Part shown: in pieces, positions 26,377-36,213 of the stretch
How positions within the stretch are numbered: position 1 is the first letter of the stretch
How the letters are laid out: each line of letters opens with the position of its first letter
NCBI RefSeq assembly: GCF_003287875.1
Contig: NZ_QMKK01000042.1
Location: 227,173-291,172, forward strand
Length of the DNA stretch: 64,000 nucleotides
Reading direction: 5' to 3'
Source: Martinezella tropici
Lineage (GTDB): Bacteria; Pseudomonadota; Alphaproteobacteria; Rhizobiales; Rhizobiaceae
Position numbers and translations under genes: made by a program
Notes under the pieces: generated by a model
The model's database searches: none
What the model was told of the DNA's origin: nothing
What the model saw: the letters and a program-made list of their open reading frames with translations, nothing else

Positions 26377-27201
26377 TCATGTGCGTGGGTTGAGCGCATC
26401 ACGCAGCCCGTCGCCGAGCAGGCTGAAACCAATCGAGGCAATCGCGATCGCAACACTCGGCCAGATCAGGATGCCGGCGGAGAGGTGCATGAAGCGGCGG
26501 GCTTCAGAGACCATGAGACCCCATTCGGCCGCCGGCGGTTGAGCGCCGAGACCCAGGAATGAGAGCGTCGCGAACAGCATGATTGCGAAGGAAATACGGA
26601 TCGTCATCTCGACGATGATTGGCGCCACAACATTCGGCAGCATTTCGCGGCGAATGATGAAGGCCGAGCTTTCGCCACGCGCGATGGCGGCATTGATGTA
26701 GTCCTGCTTGCGCACTGAAAGCGCCACGCTTCGCGTGATACGGGCCATGCCCGGTGCAAAGGCAATCGCCACGGCGACAAGGGCGTTGACGGTGCTGGAA
26801 CCGAGCAGGTTGACGACGAGCAGCGCGAACAGCAAGCTCGGGATGGACATGACGGCATCGATCGTGCGCATGATGAATTCGTCGGCGCGGCCACCAAGGA
26901 AGGCGGAGGTCGTACCGATCAGCGCGCCGACCAGTGTCCCGATGATAGTCGCCGCTACAGCCATGACGACGGTGGCGCGGGCACCGATCAGCAGGCGGCT
27001 GAAAATGTCACGACCATACTGGTCGGTGCCAAGCAGATAGGTGAGGCTCGACGGCTTGTAGCGGGCGAGCGGGGACATCTTTTCCGGATCGTTTGGGGCG
27101 AGCATCGGTCCGAAGATGACGATCAGCACGACCAGCAGGACCACGAAAAGGCCGATGGCGCCCTGCGGTGTGCGCAGGAGACGTTTCAAGAACTCAATCA
27201 T
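26377..27201 (-). CDS. ABC transporter permease, DppC type
   Basis: A 274-residue inner-membrane permease with about six helices. The start is shared with the DppB-type gene by an 8-base overlap, so translation is likely coupled. LLGTDQYGRDIFSRLLIGARATV near residue 55 is the signature of DppC/OppC, and the EAA-loop region (INAAIARGESS) is present. It forms a heterodimer with the product of the preceding gene. Confidence 0.92.
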   Translation of the reverse strand: MIEFLKRLLRTPQGAIGLFVVLLVVLIVIFGPMLAPNDPEKMSPLARYKPSSLTYLLGTDQYGRDIFSRLLIGARATVVMAVAATIIGTLVGALIGTTSAFLGGRADEFIMRTIDAVMSIPSLLFALLVVNLLGSSTVNALVAVAIAFAPGMARITRSVALSVRKQDYINAAIARGESSAFIIRREMLPNVVAPIIVEMTIRISFAIMLFATLSFLGLGAQPPAAEWGLMVSEARRFMHLSAGILIWPSVAIAIASIGFSLLGDGLRDALNPRT

Positions 27202-28141
27202 ACTGGATTCTCTTGTCGAGCACCGCGTAGAGCATGTCAGCGATGAAATTGACGATGGAATAGGTGGCCGCCATGATCAGCACGCCGGCCTGGATGACCG
27301 GCAAATCGCGGGCCTGGATCGCGACGATCAGCTCTCGGCCGATTCCCGGAATGGCGAAGATTTCCTCGACGACGATGACGCCACCGAGCAGATAACCGAC
27401 ATCCAAAGCGACAATGGTGATCGTTGGCAGGAGCGCGTTACGCAGCGCGTGCCGGCGCAAGACCGTGCCGCGAGACATGCCCTTTAGCCGGGCGGCGCGG
27501 ATGTAGTCGGTGTGCAGGACATCGACCAGTTCCGAGCGCACCATGCGCGAAACGTGGGCGATCAAAATGACGGAGATGACGCAGACCGGCAGGATGAGAT
27601 GGGCGATACCGGCGAAAAAGTCTTCAGTCAGTGGCACGTAGCCCGTTGGAGGCAGCCATTTCAGCCAGTCTGCGATAAGCAAGACAGCGACCGTCGCTGT
27701 AACGAATTCCGGCAGGGCGACACCGAGATAGGAGACAAGGCTGACGACAATATCAGCGATCTTGCCGCGGCGGATTGCGGCGATGATGCCGAGCGGGATT
27801 GCCAGCACCAGCATCAGGCCGATTGAAAGGATCGCGAGTAGGAGGGAACGCCCTAGCGCCGTGAACATGGCAGGTCCGATCGGCTGGCCGGTCCGCAGCG
27901 AGGTTCCGAAATCACCCTGCAGGAGAGCCCCGAGCCAATGGCCATATTGCACCCAGACAGGCGCGTTGAGACCCATCGTCTGGCGCAACGCATCAAGTGC
28001 TTCTGGCGTGGCATGTTCGCCGAGCATCATAACGGCGGCGTCGGCTGGCAGGACTTGGGTGATCGCAAAGACGATCAGCGACACGACAAACAGCGTGTAG
28101 ACGATCATCAGCAATCGCTTGAGCAGGTAATTCGGGGACAA
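27194..28141 (-). CDS. ABC transporter permease, DppB type
   Basis: A 315-residue permease with about six helices. The N-terminus SPNYLLKRLLMIVYTLFVV is the typical DppB start. I chose the TTG at 28139-28141 because GAGGAA lies 8 bases upstream and the family begins here; a GTG at 28189 has no ribosome site. The EAA loop (IRAARLKGMSR) and the C-terminal VIQAGVLIMAATYSIVNFI are normal. It pairs with the DppC-type permease. Confidence 0.85.
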   Translation of the reverse strand: MSPNYLLKRLLMIVYTLFVVSLIVFAITQVLPADAAVMMLGEHATPEALDALRQTMGLNAPVWVQYGHWLGALLQGDFGTSLRTGQPIGPAMFTALGRSLLLAILSIGLMLVLAIPLGIIAAIRRGKIADIVVSLVSYLGVALPEFVTATVAVLLIADWLKWLPPTGYVPLTEDFFAGIAHLILPVCVISVILIAHVSRMVRSELVDVLHTDYIRAARLKGMSRGTVLRRHALRNALLPTITIVALDVGYLLGGVIVVEEIFAIPGIGRELIVAIQARDLPVIQAGVLIMAATYSIVNFIADMLYAVLDKRIQYD

Positions 28142-28203
28142 GGGGTCTTCCTCGACTTGGGAGAAAGCCGGGCACGGTAGACACAGCACCCAGCAGTCAG
28201 GTG

Positions 28204-29757
28204 TCAGCCGCGCTTGGGGGCCTTGTCGGTCAGCGAGACGTAATCAAGACGGAAGACCGAAGCACGCGGATGGGCTTCAAAACCCTGGACCCAGCTACGC
28301 TTGGCAGCGAGTACGTCGAAGAAGACCGGGATGATGGATGGCACTTCCTCGTTCATCAGGGCCTGAGCCTTGGTGTAGAGCTCGGTTCGCTTGTCCTTAT
28401 CAGTCGTGCCGCGCGCCTCGGCGATGAGAGCATCGAAAGCCTTGTTGTTCCAGCGCGTCTCGTTCCACGAGGCATCGGACGTGTAGAGCAGCTTGAAGAT
28501 GCCGTCCGGGGTCGGCTGCATGTTGTAGAAGCCGACATAGAACGAACCCTTCTTCCAGATCTGATCGAGATAGGTCGCATGCGGCATCGTCTGCACATTG
28601 ATCGTGATGCCGGCTTCCTTGGCCATTTCGCGGATGGCAATGGCCAACTGGCCGCGCACCGATGGGCGGTCGGACGCGATCAGCGTTGCTTCGAGACCGT
28701 TCGGATGACCGGCCGCAGCCAGCAGCTTCTTGGCTTCCGCGATGTTCTGCTCACGCGTCGTGACTGCCTTGAAATACTGATAGGAGGGGTTGAGCGGGGT
28801 ATCGTTGCCCGGCGTGCCGAAACCTTCCGTCACGAAATCGACCATGGCCTGGCGATCAACCGTCAGCGCAATGGCACGGCGAACCCGTGCGTCGTTGAAC
28901 GGGGCGGTATCACAGCCGAAGTTGATGTTGCAGAACTGGCCGGATGGGACGCGCAGCACGTCTACGCCGTCGCTGTCCTTGAGACGCAGGAACTCGGTCG
29001 GCTGGACCGTCGACATGATATCGGTATCGCCGGAGATCAATGAAGAGCCTTCAGCCGAAAGATCGGGAAAGACGCGGATTTCGATCCGGTCGAGATAAGG
29101 GCGTGCCGGGTCGTAATAGGCAGGGTTGCGCTCGACGACGATCAAGCGATCCGGCTCGTAGGATTTCAGCGTGAACGGACCGGTACCGACAGCCTTTGTT
29201 GCAAGGCTCTTGAAATCGCCGGTGGCGATCGAAGCCGGGATGATGCGGGCATTGGTATAGGCGAGCGCGACCGGAAGGTCGGCATAGGGACCGGACAGCT
29301 TGAAGCTGACGGTCTGCGGATCGACCGCCGAAACCGAAGCGATCGGGCCGATATTGTTGCGGCCGGGCGAAGCGTTCGCCGGATCAAGAATGGCCTTGAC
29401 GGTCGCGACGACGTCATCGGCCGAGAAGGTTGAACCGTCGTGGAATTTAACGCCGGAACGGAGCTTGAAGGTCCATTCGGTCAGATCGGCATTGGCGCTC
29501 CAGCTTTCGGCCAGATCCGGCTCGACCGACATATCGACCTTGAGGCGGGTCAGATTGCTATAAAGCAATTCGCTGATGAGATACTCCGGGTTGACGCGGG
29601 TCAGCAGCGGATGGATGACGCTAGCCGCTTGATCGATCGACACACGCAGTGTGCCGCCTCTGGCCGGGGGCGCAGCGGCGAAAACGGGACCGATGGCGGG
29701 AGCCGCGAGGATCGCAGCCGTGCCAGCGAGAAAAAGACGTCTTTTCATTTCAAGCAT
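28204..29757 (-). CDS. Family 5 extracellular solute-binding protein
   Basis: A 517-residue periplasmic binding protein of the DppA/OppA type. The N-terminus KRRLFLAGTAAILAAPAIGP is a signal peptide with a twin-arginine-like motif. SBP_bac_5 hallmarks are present, such as WTFKLRSGVKFHDGSTFSADDV. The ligand is a peptide, opine or amino-acid derivative. The ATG at 29755-29757 has AAGGGG 7 bases upstream. It lies between an M20 peptidase and the permeases. Confidence 0.92.
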   Translation of the reverse strand: MLEMKRRLFLAGTAAILAAPAIGPVFAAAPPARGGTLRVSIDQAASVIHPLLTRVNPEYLISELLYSNLTRLKVDMSVEPDLAESWSANADLTEWTFKLRSGVKFHDGSTFSADDVVATVKAILDPANASPGRNNIGPIASVSAVDPQTVSFKLSGPYADLPVALAYTNARIIPASIATGDFKSLATKAVGTGPFTLKSYEPDRLIVVERNPAYYDPARPYLDRIEIRVFPDLSAEGSSLISGDTDIMSTVQPTEFLRLKDSDGVDVLRVPSGQFCNINFGCDTAPFNDARVRRAIALTVDRQAMVDFVTEGFGTPGNDTPLNPSYQYFKAVTTREQNIAEAKKLLAAAGHPNGLEATLIASDRPSVRGQLAIAIREMAKEAGITINVQTMPHATYLDQIWKKGSFYVGFYNMQPTPDGIFKLLYTSDASWNETRWNNKAFDALIAEARGTTDKDKRTELYTKAQALMNEEVPSIIPVFFDVLAAKRSWVQGFEAHPRASVFRLDYVSLTDKAPKRG

Positions 29758-29774
29758 GCGTGTTCCCCTTCAGG

Positions 29775-31091
29775 TTATGGACGCGTTTCTGGAACGAGGT
29801 CGGCGGCGAAATCCGCTGCCAGATAAGAGAGGATGCTCTTGGCGAGCGCGACGATGTCCTGTTTCGTCGTGTGTTCTTCCGGACTGTGGATGCAGCTTTC
29901 CGGACGGCCGAGGCCACCGAGCAGAACCTCACGCGTAAAGCCTGCCCTTTGGACATAACCGAAGTCGGAACAGCTCGAAGCGCCCCATTTGCGAAAGTCC
30001 TCCGGCTTGTAGCCGAAGCCCTCCGACAGTGCCTTCTGCCAGCGCGGCCAGTGCGGGCCATTCGGGTCGGAGGTCGGGATCAGATGGCCGACGAGATCAA
30101 TGCCGAGCCCAAGGCCTGGCATTTGGGCGACGGCCTTGTTGATGACGGCCTCGATCTCGGCGCGAGCCTCGTCGTAGCTTTCTTCCGGCGCATAACGGCG
30201 GCTCACGAGAATCTTGACCTCGGCCGGAACCTGGCCGCCGGCCGTACCGCCCTCGACAGCAGCGATCGTCAACTGCGGGCGCAGCGGCCCGGTCGCATGC
30301 GGGGGCGGAGCAAGCGCCGAGGCGCGGGCAGCAACAATCGGTTTCAGCCCCATCAGCGCGTTCATGACCGGCAGCGCGCCTTCGATCGCGTTGATGCCGG
30401 CGCCGGTGCGATTGCCTTCTCCTGCGTGCACGGCATGGCCACGGATCGTCAGCTGCAGGTTGAAGATGCCGAAACAGCCGGCCCAGACACGCGGCGCGGC
30501 CGAGCCGTTGAAATTGAGGATGTGGCCCTTCAGCATGCCCTGTTCGGCAAGATACCGGATGCCAGGATAAAGTCCGCCCTCTTCATCGGTGCATAGGAGC
30601 AGCATCGGGTCGTAAGCGAGTTCGATCCCGGCCTTCTGCGCGGACCGGAGCGCCAGAAGCGTCGCAGCAATCGTGCCCTTCATATCGGCGGCACCGAGGC
30701 CGTAGAGCTCATCGCCCTCAACGGTGAGTTTCAGCGGATCGCGCTGCCAGCCAGGTGCCACCGGCACGGTATCGACATGATAGTAGAGGCCGAGAACCGG
30801 CTTGCCGGTTTCACGAGAGGCGACAAGATTGGTGCGCGCACCGGAAGCCGGACCGCCCTCGACCTTCCAGAGCTCCTCCGGCACGGTCACACGGGCAAGA
30901 TCGAAGCTCATCGGCGTGAGCAAATCCTCCATCAGGTCCGCGAAGGCGTCGTAACCCCCGCCCGGAGGAAAGGAGGTATCGATTTCGATCATGCGCGCGA
31001 GATCAGCCACGGCGACCTCGACATCCCGCTCGATCGCTGTCATGCCAGCTCTGAACGCGGAATGCCGTGGAACAGCCTGCTGATCGGACAT
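29775..31091 (-). CDS. M20 family peptidase/deacylase
   Basis: A 438-residue metal-dependent hydrolase, first gene of the operon. LYYHVDTVPV gives the HxD metal site, TDEEGG the Glu pair, and HSPEEHT the last histidine. It probably acts on the imported compound. I chose the ATG at 31089-31091 (MSDQQAVPRH) because GGAGG is 6 bases upstream; an overlapping ATG six bases earlier falls in the ribosome site itself. Its promoter region is shared with the divergent GntR gene. Confidence 0.88.
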   Translation of the reverse strand: MSDQQAVPRHSAFRAGMTAIERDVEVAVADLARMIEIDTSFPPGGGYDAFADLMEDLLTPMSFDLARVTVPEELWKVEGGPASGARTNLVASRETGKPVLGLYYHVDTVPVAPGWQRDPLKLTVEGDELYGLGAADMKGTIAATLLALRSAQKAGIELAYDPMLLLCTDEEGGLYPGIRYLAEQGMLKGHILNFNGSAAPRVWAGCFGIFNLQLTIRGHAVHAGEGNRTGAGINAIEGALPVMNALMGLKPIVAARASALAPPPHATGPLRPQLTIAAVEGGTAGGQVPAEVKILVSRRYAPEESYDEARAEIEAVINKAVAQMPGLGLGIDLVGHLIPTSDPNGPHWPRWQKALSEGFGYKPEDFRKWGASSCSDFGYVQRAGFTREVLLGGLGRPESCIHSPEEHTTKQDIVALAKSILSYLAADFAADLVPETRP

Positions 31092-31119
31092 CAACATCCT
31101 CCGGCGCAGCTCCTCGGCT

Positions 31120-31155
31120 TGCGCATTAATATAAACTATATAGTAATACTGCGCA
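31120..31155. promoter_or_regulatory. Candidate GntR operator between divergent genes
   Basis: A nested palindrome lies 29 bases before the M20 start. The outer arms are TGCGCATTAATAT and GTAATACTGCGCA (10 of 13 matches). The inner ACTATATAGT at 31135-31144 is a perfect 10-base palindrome. It sits between the peptide operon and the gntR gene and is the best candidate for that regulator's site. Confidence 0.5.
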
Positions 31156-31231
31156 GCTCTCCGAGATGTGTCAACTCCAAAGAAGAGGCAACTCATTGGC
31201 CGACGCGCCCAATTTTATAACAGGCTCGAAG

Positions 31232-31957
31232 ATGTCCGAGCTCTCCGTCCCGCTGTACGAGGTCGTGAAGCGGCAGTTCACCGAAGCGATCATGCTGGGT
31301 CAGTGGGAAGCGGGCATGGTCCTGCCGAGTGAGATCGCCTTGTCGCAACAGTATGGTGTGGCTGTCGGCACCATCCGCCGCGCCCTGACTGATCTGACAA
31401 ACGAAGGTTTGCTCAGCCGGCGACGTAAAACTGGAACCGTGGTCACAGGCCGAACGCCGGCCCACAGCCTGCGGTTCTTCTTTCAGTATTTTCGCCTGCA
31501 TGGGCTGGACGGATCGCTTCAGCACTCCGTGACGAAGGTGACGTCGCTAGAGCGCGGGGCCGCTGGCGCACAGGACGCAGCGAAGCTGCAGATTCGTCCC
31601 GATGATAACGTGATCCGGTTTCATCGTGTCCGAAACGTCGATGGCAAACCGGTCATGCACGAAACGTTGGTGCTAGCCGAAGCAAGGCTGCCGGACTTCA
31701 CTCATGACAAGGACGAGATACCACCGCTCTTCTATCTTCACCTTCTGGACCGCTACGGCATCAGGATCTCCGCTGTTCGGGAACAGATTTCGGCCGATCT
31801 TGCGGGGGACGACGATGCGAAGTGGTTGGAACTCAGCCTCCCCGCGCCGATCCTCATGATCGACGAGATCGCATATGATCAGTCAGCCACGCCCGTCTTG
31901 GCGTCAACCCATCGATCAACGACAGCGAACCACCGTTACGTTCACGAGATCAAATGA
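31232..31957 (+). CDS. GntR family regulator with UTRA (HutC-type) domain
   Basis: A 241-residue regulator. The winged helix spans residues 5-75 (LPSEIALSQQYGVAVGTIRRALTDL cut across LSRRRKTGTVV) and the UTRA ligand domain spans residues 80-235 (HRVRNVDGKPVMHETLVL). It is divergent from the peptide import operon, and its ligand is probably the imported compound or a product. The ATG at 31232 gives the family N-terminus MSELSVPLYEVV; no strong ribosome site is visible. Confidence 0.9.
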   Translation: MSELSVPLYEVVKRQFTEAIMLGQWEAGMVLPSEIALSQQYGVAVGTIRRALTDLTNEGLLSRRRKTGTVVTGRTPAHSLRFFFQYFRLHGLDGSLQHSVTKVTSLERGAAGAQDAAKLQIRPDDNVIRFHRVRNVDGKPVMHETLVLAEARLPDFTHDKDEIPPLFYLHLLDRYGIRISAVREQISADLAGDDDAKWLELSLPAPILMIDEIAYDQSATPVLASTHRSTTANHRYVHEIK

Positions 31958-32006
31958 ATCAACAAGGAATTGGAAGGCGTTACCAGTGCAAGAGTTTTAA
32001 GTTGCG

Positions 32007-32948
32007 CTATTTGACAATTTCGTCGAGCCGCCCGCGTCGCGTCGTGACAAGCACCGCAAGGATGACGACAGCACCGCGGATACCGACCTGATAGAAGGGG
32101 TCGACCTGCAGCAGGGTCATGCCGTTTGCAAGGATTACGATCGTCAGGACGCCGAGAACAGTCTGCAACGGGCCGCCGACGCCGCCAGTCAGAAGGGTCC
32201 CGCCGAGGACGACCGCCGCGATCGTATCGAGCAGGAACGGATCGCCCATGCCGGGCGAAGCCGAGAAGGTCCTGATACCGAGGAGGATGCCGGCCAGCCC
32301 GGAAATAAGGCCCGCCACGACAAAGACAAGGATCTTCATCCTGGTCGTGTTAATCCCAGACATCCTGGTCGTGCGCTCGTTGTCGCCGATGGCATACATG
32401 TATTGGCCGAAGCGGGTAAAGCGGGCGACCAGCGTACAGATCACCAGCACGCCCACTGCCCAAAGACCGATCTTCGGAAACGAGCCGAAAGCCACGCCGC
32501 CGGCCAGCATGCTGGAGACCGGTGTATTCCAGGGCAACGGGCGGCCGCCCGATATGATGAGCCCGAGGCTCTGGAATATGAACAGCGTGCCGAGGGTGAC
32601 GAGAAAGCTGGGAAGTTTGAGAACGGCGTTCAGGGCACCATTGATTGCGCCGCAAAGGGCACCGACGAGAAGCCCGACGACAATGCCTGCCTCGCCCATC
32701 GTCGGGACCAGTGTGACGGCACAGATCGCCGACAGCGTCATGATGGAGCCCACGGAAAGGTCGATCGACCCGATCAGGATGACGAACGTGATGCCCATCG
32801 CGGCAACCAGAAGGACCGATGACTGCCGGACGATATTCCAGATGTTCGGCCACGTCAGAAACGCGTCGTGCATGAACGAAAAGAAGATGATGAGCGCAAA
32901 CGCGGCCAGGAATGGCGTCAATTTGCCGACGGCACCGAATTTAGACAT
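32007..32948 (-). CDS. CUT2-type ABC sugar permease (importer 1)
   Basis: A 313-residue RbsC-like permease with eight to ten helices. The signature LIGSIDLSVGSIMTL is at about residues 60-75, and AAVVLGGTLLTGGVGG marks the C-terminal region. It is the only permease of importer 1, so it would act as a homodimer. It lies 23 bases after the ATPase gene and ends the operon that starts at 35880. Confidence 0.92.
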   Translation of the reverse strand: MSKFGAVGKLTPFLAAFALIIFFSFMHDAFLTWPNIWNIVRQSSVLLVAAMGITFVILIGSIDLSVGSIMTLSAICAVTLVPTMGEAGIVVGLLVGALCGAINGALNAVLKLPSFLVTLGTLFIFQSLGLIISGGRPLPWNTPVSSMLAGGVAFGSFPKIGLWAVGVLVICTLVARFTRFGQYMYAIGDNERTTRMSGINTTRMKILVFVVAGLISGLAGILLGIRTFSASPGMGDPFLLDTIAAVVLGGTLLTGGVGGPLQTVLGVLTIVILANGMTLLQVDPFYQVGIRGAVVILAVLVTTRRGRLDEIVK

Positions 32949-32971
32949 CGTATTTCCTTAGTTGCATCCCG

Positions 32972-34483
32972 TCAGAACATCATCGAGATGACGTCTTGTT
33001 CCTTTGGCTTGCTGTGAGGATCGGCAGCGACTGGTTCCGATAGCTTGCCATTCGCCATGAAGTAGATCGTGTTGGACAGCTCGATCAGCTCGACGAGATC
33101 ATCCGAGATCAGAAGCACCGCGCATCCGGTGTGCGTGATGTCGCGCAGCAGCCGGTAGATCTCCTCCTTCGCACCGGCATCGACGCCGCGGGTGGGGTTG
33201 TCGATGACCATCAGCGCCGGATTTCGCGCAAGCCATTTTGCAAGCACCACTTTCTGCTGGTTCCCACCGCTGAGCGAGCCGACGAGCGTATCGCTATCCG
33301 GGGCCTTGACCTTGAGTTCGGCCATGCGCTCATCCGCGAAGGCTCTGGCTTGAGAGACGGAAAAGAAGCCGGACCTGGTAAATCGCCGCAGCGACGGCAA
33401 GACGATATTGTCGCGAATGGAGCGGCCGAGCATCACGCCGTCGCGATGCCTGTGAAGCGGGACATAGCCGATGCCCAGGTCGATCCGGCCCGACGCCGGG
33501 AGTGCCGAGACATCCTTGCCGAGGATCCTGATGTCGCCTCGTCCGGCTTCGACCCCGAGTATCGCCCGGCCCAGCTCTGTCTTGCCGGATTGCACCAAGC
33601 CGCCGATACCGACGATCTCGCCTTCGCGCACGGAGAGCGCAACATCCGAAAATGCGCCTGAGCCAAGCCCCGTTACCTCGAGCACCGGCGGCCCGAAGGC
33701 GGTCCGCTGCCTGTTGGTGGCATAGAAATCGGTAGGTCGTTCGCGGCCGACCATCAAGCTGTGCAGCCGAGTCTCGGTCGGCTCGGTGACATCGGCATCG
33801 ATGACCTGGCCATCCTTGAGCACGAGGATCTGATCGCAGAGGTGGAGCACCTCATCGAGCCTGTGAGAGATGAAGATGATCGAGGCGTTGAACCGTGTCT
33901 TGAGAAGCGAAACGATACGGTAGAAAAGCTGCAGCTCCGGGCCGGACAAGGAGGCTGTCGGTTCGTCGAGAAGGATGAGCGGGCGCTCGATCTTGAGGAT
34001 CTCGGACTGCGCGACGACGCGGGCGATTTCCACCAGCTGCCGCGTGCCAAAATTCAGCGTGCCGGTGATGAGGCGCGGATCGAGTGAAATGCCCAGCTCA
34101 TCGAAAATCCGCCCCGCATGGGCCCGCATCCGGGAAAAGCCGATGACGCCATTGCGGGTGAAATGTTTTTCCAGCCCCAGAAAGAGGTTCTGATAGATCG
34201 GATAGACGAGGATCAGCGCCTGTTCCTGGTGCACACGGAATATGCCGGCTCTCGTAGCAGCCGCCGGACCATGGAACGCCCACGGCATGTCATGCAGGAG
34301 GAGATCCCCGTCATCTGGGCTTTGAACACCGCTGATGATGTCGAGCAATGTGCTCTTGCCTGCACCATTCTCGCCGACGAGACCGAGGGTGCGACCGTGC
34401 TCGACCATGAAGCTGACGCCCTGCAGGGCATTGACGCCGGGATAGCGCTTGGTGATCGACCGAAGTTCGAGATGTACAGTCAT
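32972..34483 (-). CDS. CUT2-type double ATPase (importer 1)
   Basis: A 503-residue RbsA-like protein with two nucleotide-binding domains. Domain 1 has GENGAGKST and ILLDEP with a degenerate signature (NFGTRQLVEI). Domain 2 has GLVQSGKTE, the canonical LSGGNQQK and VIDNPTRGVD. I chose the ATG at 34481-34483 (MTVHLELRSITKRYPGV); the frame upstream is not family sequence. An intercistronic hairpin lies ahead of it. Confidence 0.92.
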   Translation of the reverse strand: MTVHLELRSITKRYPGVNALQGVSFMVEHGRTLGLVGENGAGKSTLLDIISGVQSPDDGDLLLHDMPWAFHGPAAATRAGIFRVHQEQALILVYPIYQNLFLGLEKHFTRNGVIGFSRMRAHAGRIFDELGISLDPRLITGTLNFGTRQLVEIARVVAQSEILKIERPLILLDEPTASLSGPELQLFYRIVSLLKTRFNASIIFISHRLDEVLHLCDQILVLKDGQVIDADVTEPTETRLHSLMVGRERPTDFYATNRQRTAFGPPVLEVTGLGSGAFSDVALSVREGEIVGIGGLVQSGKTELGRAILGVEAGRGDIRILGKDVSALPASGRIDLGIGYVPLHRHRDGVMLGRSIRDNIVLPSLRRFTRSGFFSVSQARAFADERMAELKVKAPDSDTLVGSLSGGNQQKVVLAKWLARNPALMVIDNPTRGVDAGAKEEIYRLLRDITHTGCAVLLISDDLVELIELSNTIYFMANGKLSEPVAADPHSKPKEQDVISMMF

Positions 34484-34523
34484 AAATGCTTTGCCGTCCG
34501 CTTGACCGCGATGATACGTAGCC

Positions 34524-34550
34524 GCATTCCGGCCTCGTCGGCCGGAATGC
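34524..34550. other. Intercistronic stem-loop after a binding-protein gene
   Basis: A perfect 11-base-pair inverted repeat GCATTCCGGCC / GGCCGGAATGC with loop TCGTC lies between the binding-protein and ATPase genes of importer 1. No T-tract follows. Such hairpins commonly stabilise the 3' end of the abundant binding-protein mRNA. Confidence 0.6.
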
Positions 34551-34572
34551 GCTATCGTGTTGTCGGCGGTTG

Positions 34573-35880
34573 TTAGAAGCCGAGAACTGTCTTGCCGGCT
34601 TTTGTGTTCTGAGCGACTTCCGAGAGCGGACCTGCTGCAGCATGGTCCTTGAACATCTTGTTCAGCTTCTCGATATTGCCCGCCTTCAGCGAGGTGGCGA
34701 CGTCTTCCGGTAGCGCCCAGTTCGCTGGCTTCAAGGATTGCATCGAATCGATGCCGCTCCAGAACTGCGACGGATCGATCACTTCCATGCCCCACTGGAT
34801 CTTCCAGTTGTCGCCGTTCAGATGGCGCGACATCGATTTGAAATCGAACGCAAAACCGCCACTGCTGTCCATCAGTGAAAGATACTTCGCGGCAGCATCC
34901 GGGGAATCGAGGAAGAGGGAATCGAAGTAGCGCATCCGTTCCAGCGGATCGTATGTGACGCCATTGAGCGCATCGAACAGGGTGACAACAGAATATCCCG
35001 TCATGAATGGCGCGTTGATCGAGACCGTGCCGAGCGCGCTCGGATCGTCTTTCATCCGCGTCAGCATCTCCCGAGTGGCATCGTTGCCCGCGGTCAGGAT
35101 CTGACCGCTCAATCCGCGCTCTCGCAAAACATCCAGGACCGCGATCGCCGTATCGTCATTGTAGGAAATGATCGCCGCCACATCCGGATGCGCCGTCAGA
35201 AGATTTTCGACCACCGGGCGTGCGGCCACGCGATTTTCGCCGGCAGGCTGTTCGGCAACGAGATCGATATTAGGGTTGTTTTTCAGGGCGAGCTTGACGC
35301 CCGCCGCACGCGTATCGGCCGAAAAATTACCGGGCATGCCGGCAGCATAGAGCACCTTGCCCTTGTTGCCGATCTTGTCGAACAGCGCCTGCGCCATCGC
35401 CGCAATGCCGCGGATGTTGTCCGGCTGGCTGTAGAGCATGTAGGCGTCCTTGAACGTCGGATCGCTTGGCGCAAGCCATGCTGCCGTGGAATGCGCATTG
35501 GCGATTTTCACGCCGACCTGGGATGCAGTGGCGCAAAGCGCCTTTATCACCTCGGCATTTTGAGCAAAGGTGACGACGGCATTCACACCGAGAGACGGCG
35601 CCTGCTCAATCTGGGCGATCTGCTTGTCGACGGAATCGTCGAAGGTCTGCGACATGTATTTGATGCCGAGCTGTTCGGCCGCACGCTTGGCCCCGGCATC
35701 CCATCCCTGCCAGTATTCGTTGGCCAGTGTCGGGAACGTGTTGAGAACCGTGATCTGCTGATCGGACGCGCGAGCGGTCTTGCGAAGCACCAGCGGGCTT
35801 GCAAGAGAAACGGCAGCGGCCGCACCCGCGAGCTGCAGCAGTTTGCGGCGGTTGATTTCGAGATTTCCGATGTCACGCAA
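34573..35880 (-). CDS. Sugar-type ABC substrate-binding protein (importer 1)
   Basis: A 435-residue periplasmic type I binding protein, longer than RbsB by about 120 residues. The N-terminus NRRKLLQLAGAAAAVSLASP is a twin-arginine-like signal. The binding fold begins at ITVLNTFPTLANEYWQGW and includes AIISYNDDTAIAVLDVL. The start is a TTG at 35878-35880, supported by GAGGAGG 8 bases upstream. The ligand is unknown; a sugar, polyol or related compound is typical for CUT2 systems. Confidence 0.88.
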   Translation of the reverse strand: MRDIGNLEINRRKLLQLAGAAAAVSLASPLVLRKTARASDQQITVLNTFPTLANEYWQGWDAGAKRAAEQLGIKYMSQTFDDSVDKQIAQIEQAPSLGVNAVVTFAQNAEVIKALCATASQVGVKIANAHSTAAWLAPSDPTFKDAYMLYSQPDNIRGIAAMAQALFDKIGNKGKVLYAAGMPGNFSADTRAAGVKLALKNNPNIDLVAEQPAGENRVAARPVVENLLTAHPDVAAIISYNDDTAIAVLDVLRERGLSGQILTAGNDATREMLTRMKDDPSALGTVSINAPFMTGYSVVTLFDALNGVTYDPLERMRYFDSLFLDSPDAAAKYLSLMDSSGGFAFDFKSMSRHLNGDNWKIQWGMEVIDPSQFWSGIDSMQSLKPANWALPEDVATSLKAGNIEKLNKMFKDHAAAGPLSEVAQNTKAGKTVLGF

Positions 35881-35963
35881 ATTCAGATCCTCCTCGATAG
35901 CCCCCTCCAGGGCTGTTGACGACGATCAGTGTAGAGAATGTCAGCGACTCGAAAACAACAGAA

Positions 35964-35980
35964 TTATCCAGATCGGACAA
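35964..35980. promoter_or_regulatory. Shared inverted repeat, site A
   Basis: TTATCC-AGATC-GGACAA, 84-100 bases upstream of the start of the importer 1 operon. The same TTRTCC-N5-GGAYRW pattern occurs at three other operon starts in this cluster (42233, 50509, 62763), which suggests a common regulator. Confidence 0.6.
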
Positions 35981-36213
35981 CTTAAAATATTGAAGTCATT
36001 GCGCTATTACGAAATTTTTGGCAGCCGGAATGCACCAGACGGGCGGCGTCGACGACACCGTTTATCTGCCGCATTCGGGCTGTCGCAGCCTTGCCACTAC
36101 ATGTCCGATCCACCGATCGGATCACGACGCGGGACGACCATCGGAAGAAATGGAAGACAGGCTGAAGTCGCCTTCCGTGGTCGCGCAGTCCGTGTCGGAC
36201 CGGCGCCTTTCGC

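Noticed and set aside
27194..28189. GTG start at 28189 for the DppB-type permease
   Set aside because: It has no ribosome site and adds 16 non-family residues, whereas the TTG at 28139-28141 has GAGGAA 8 bases upstream and the normal N-terminus.
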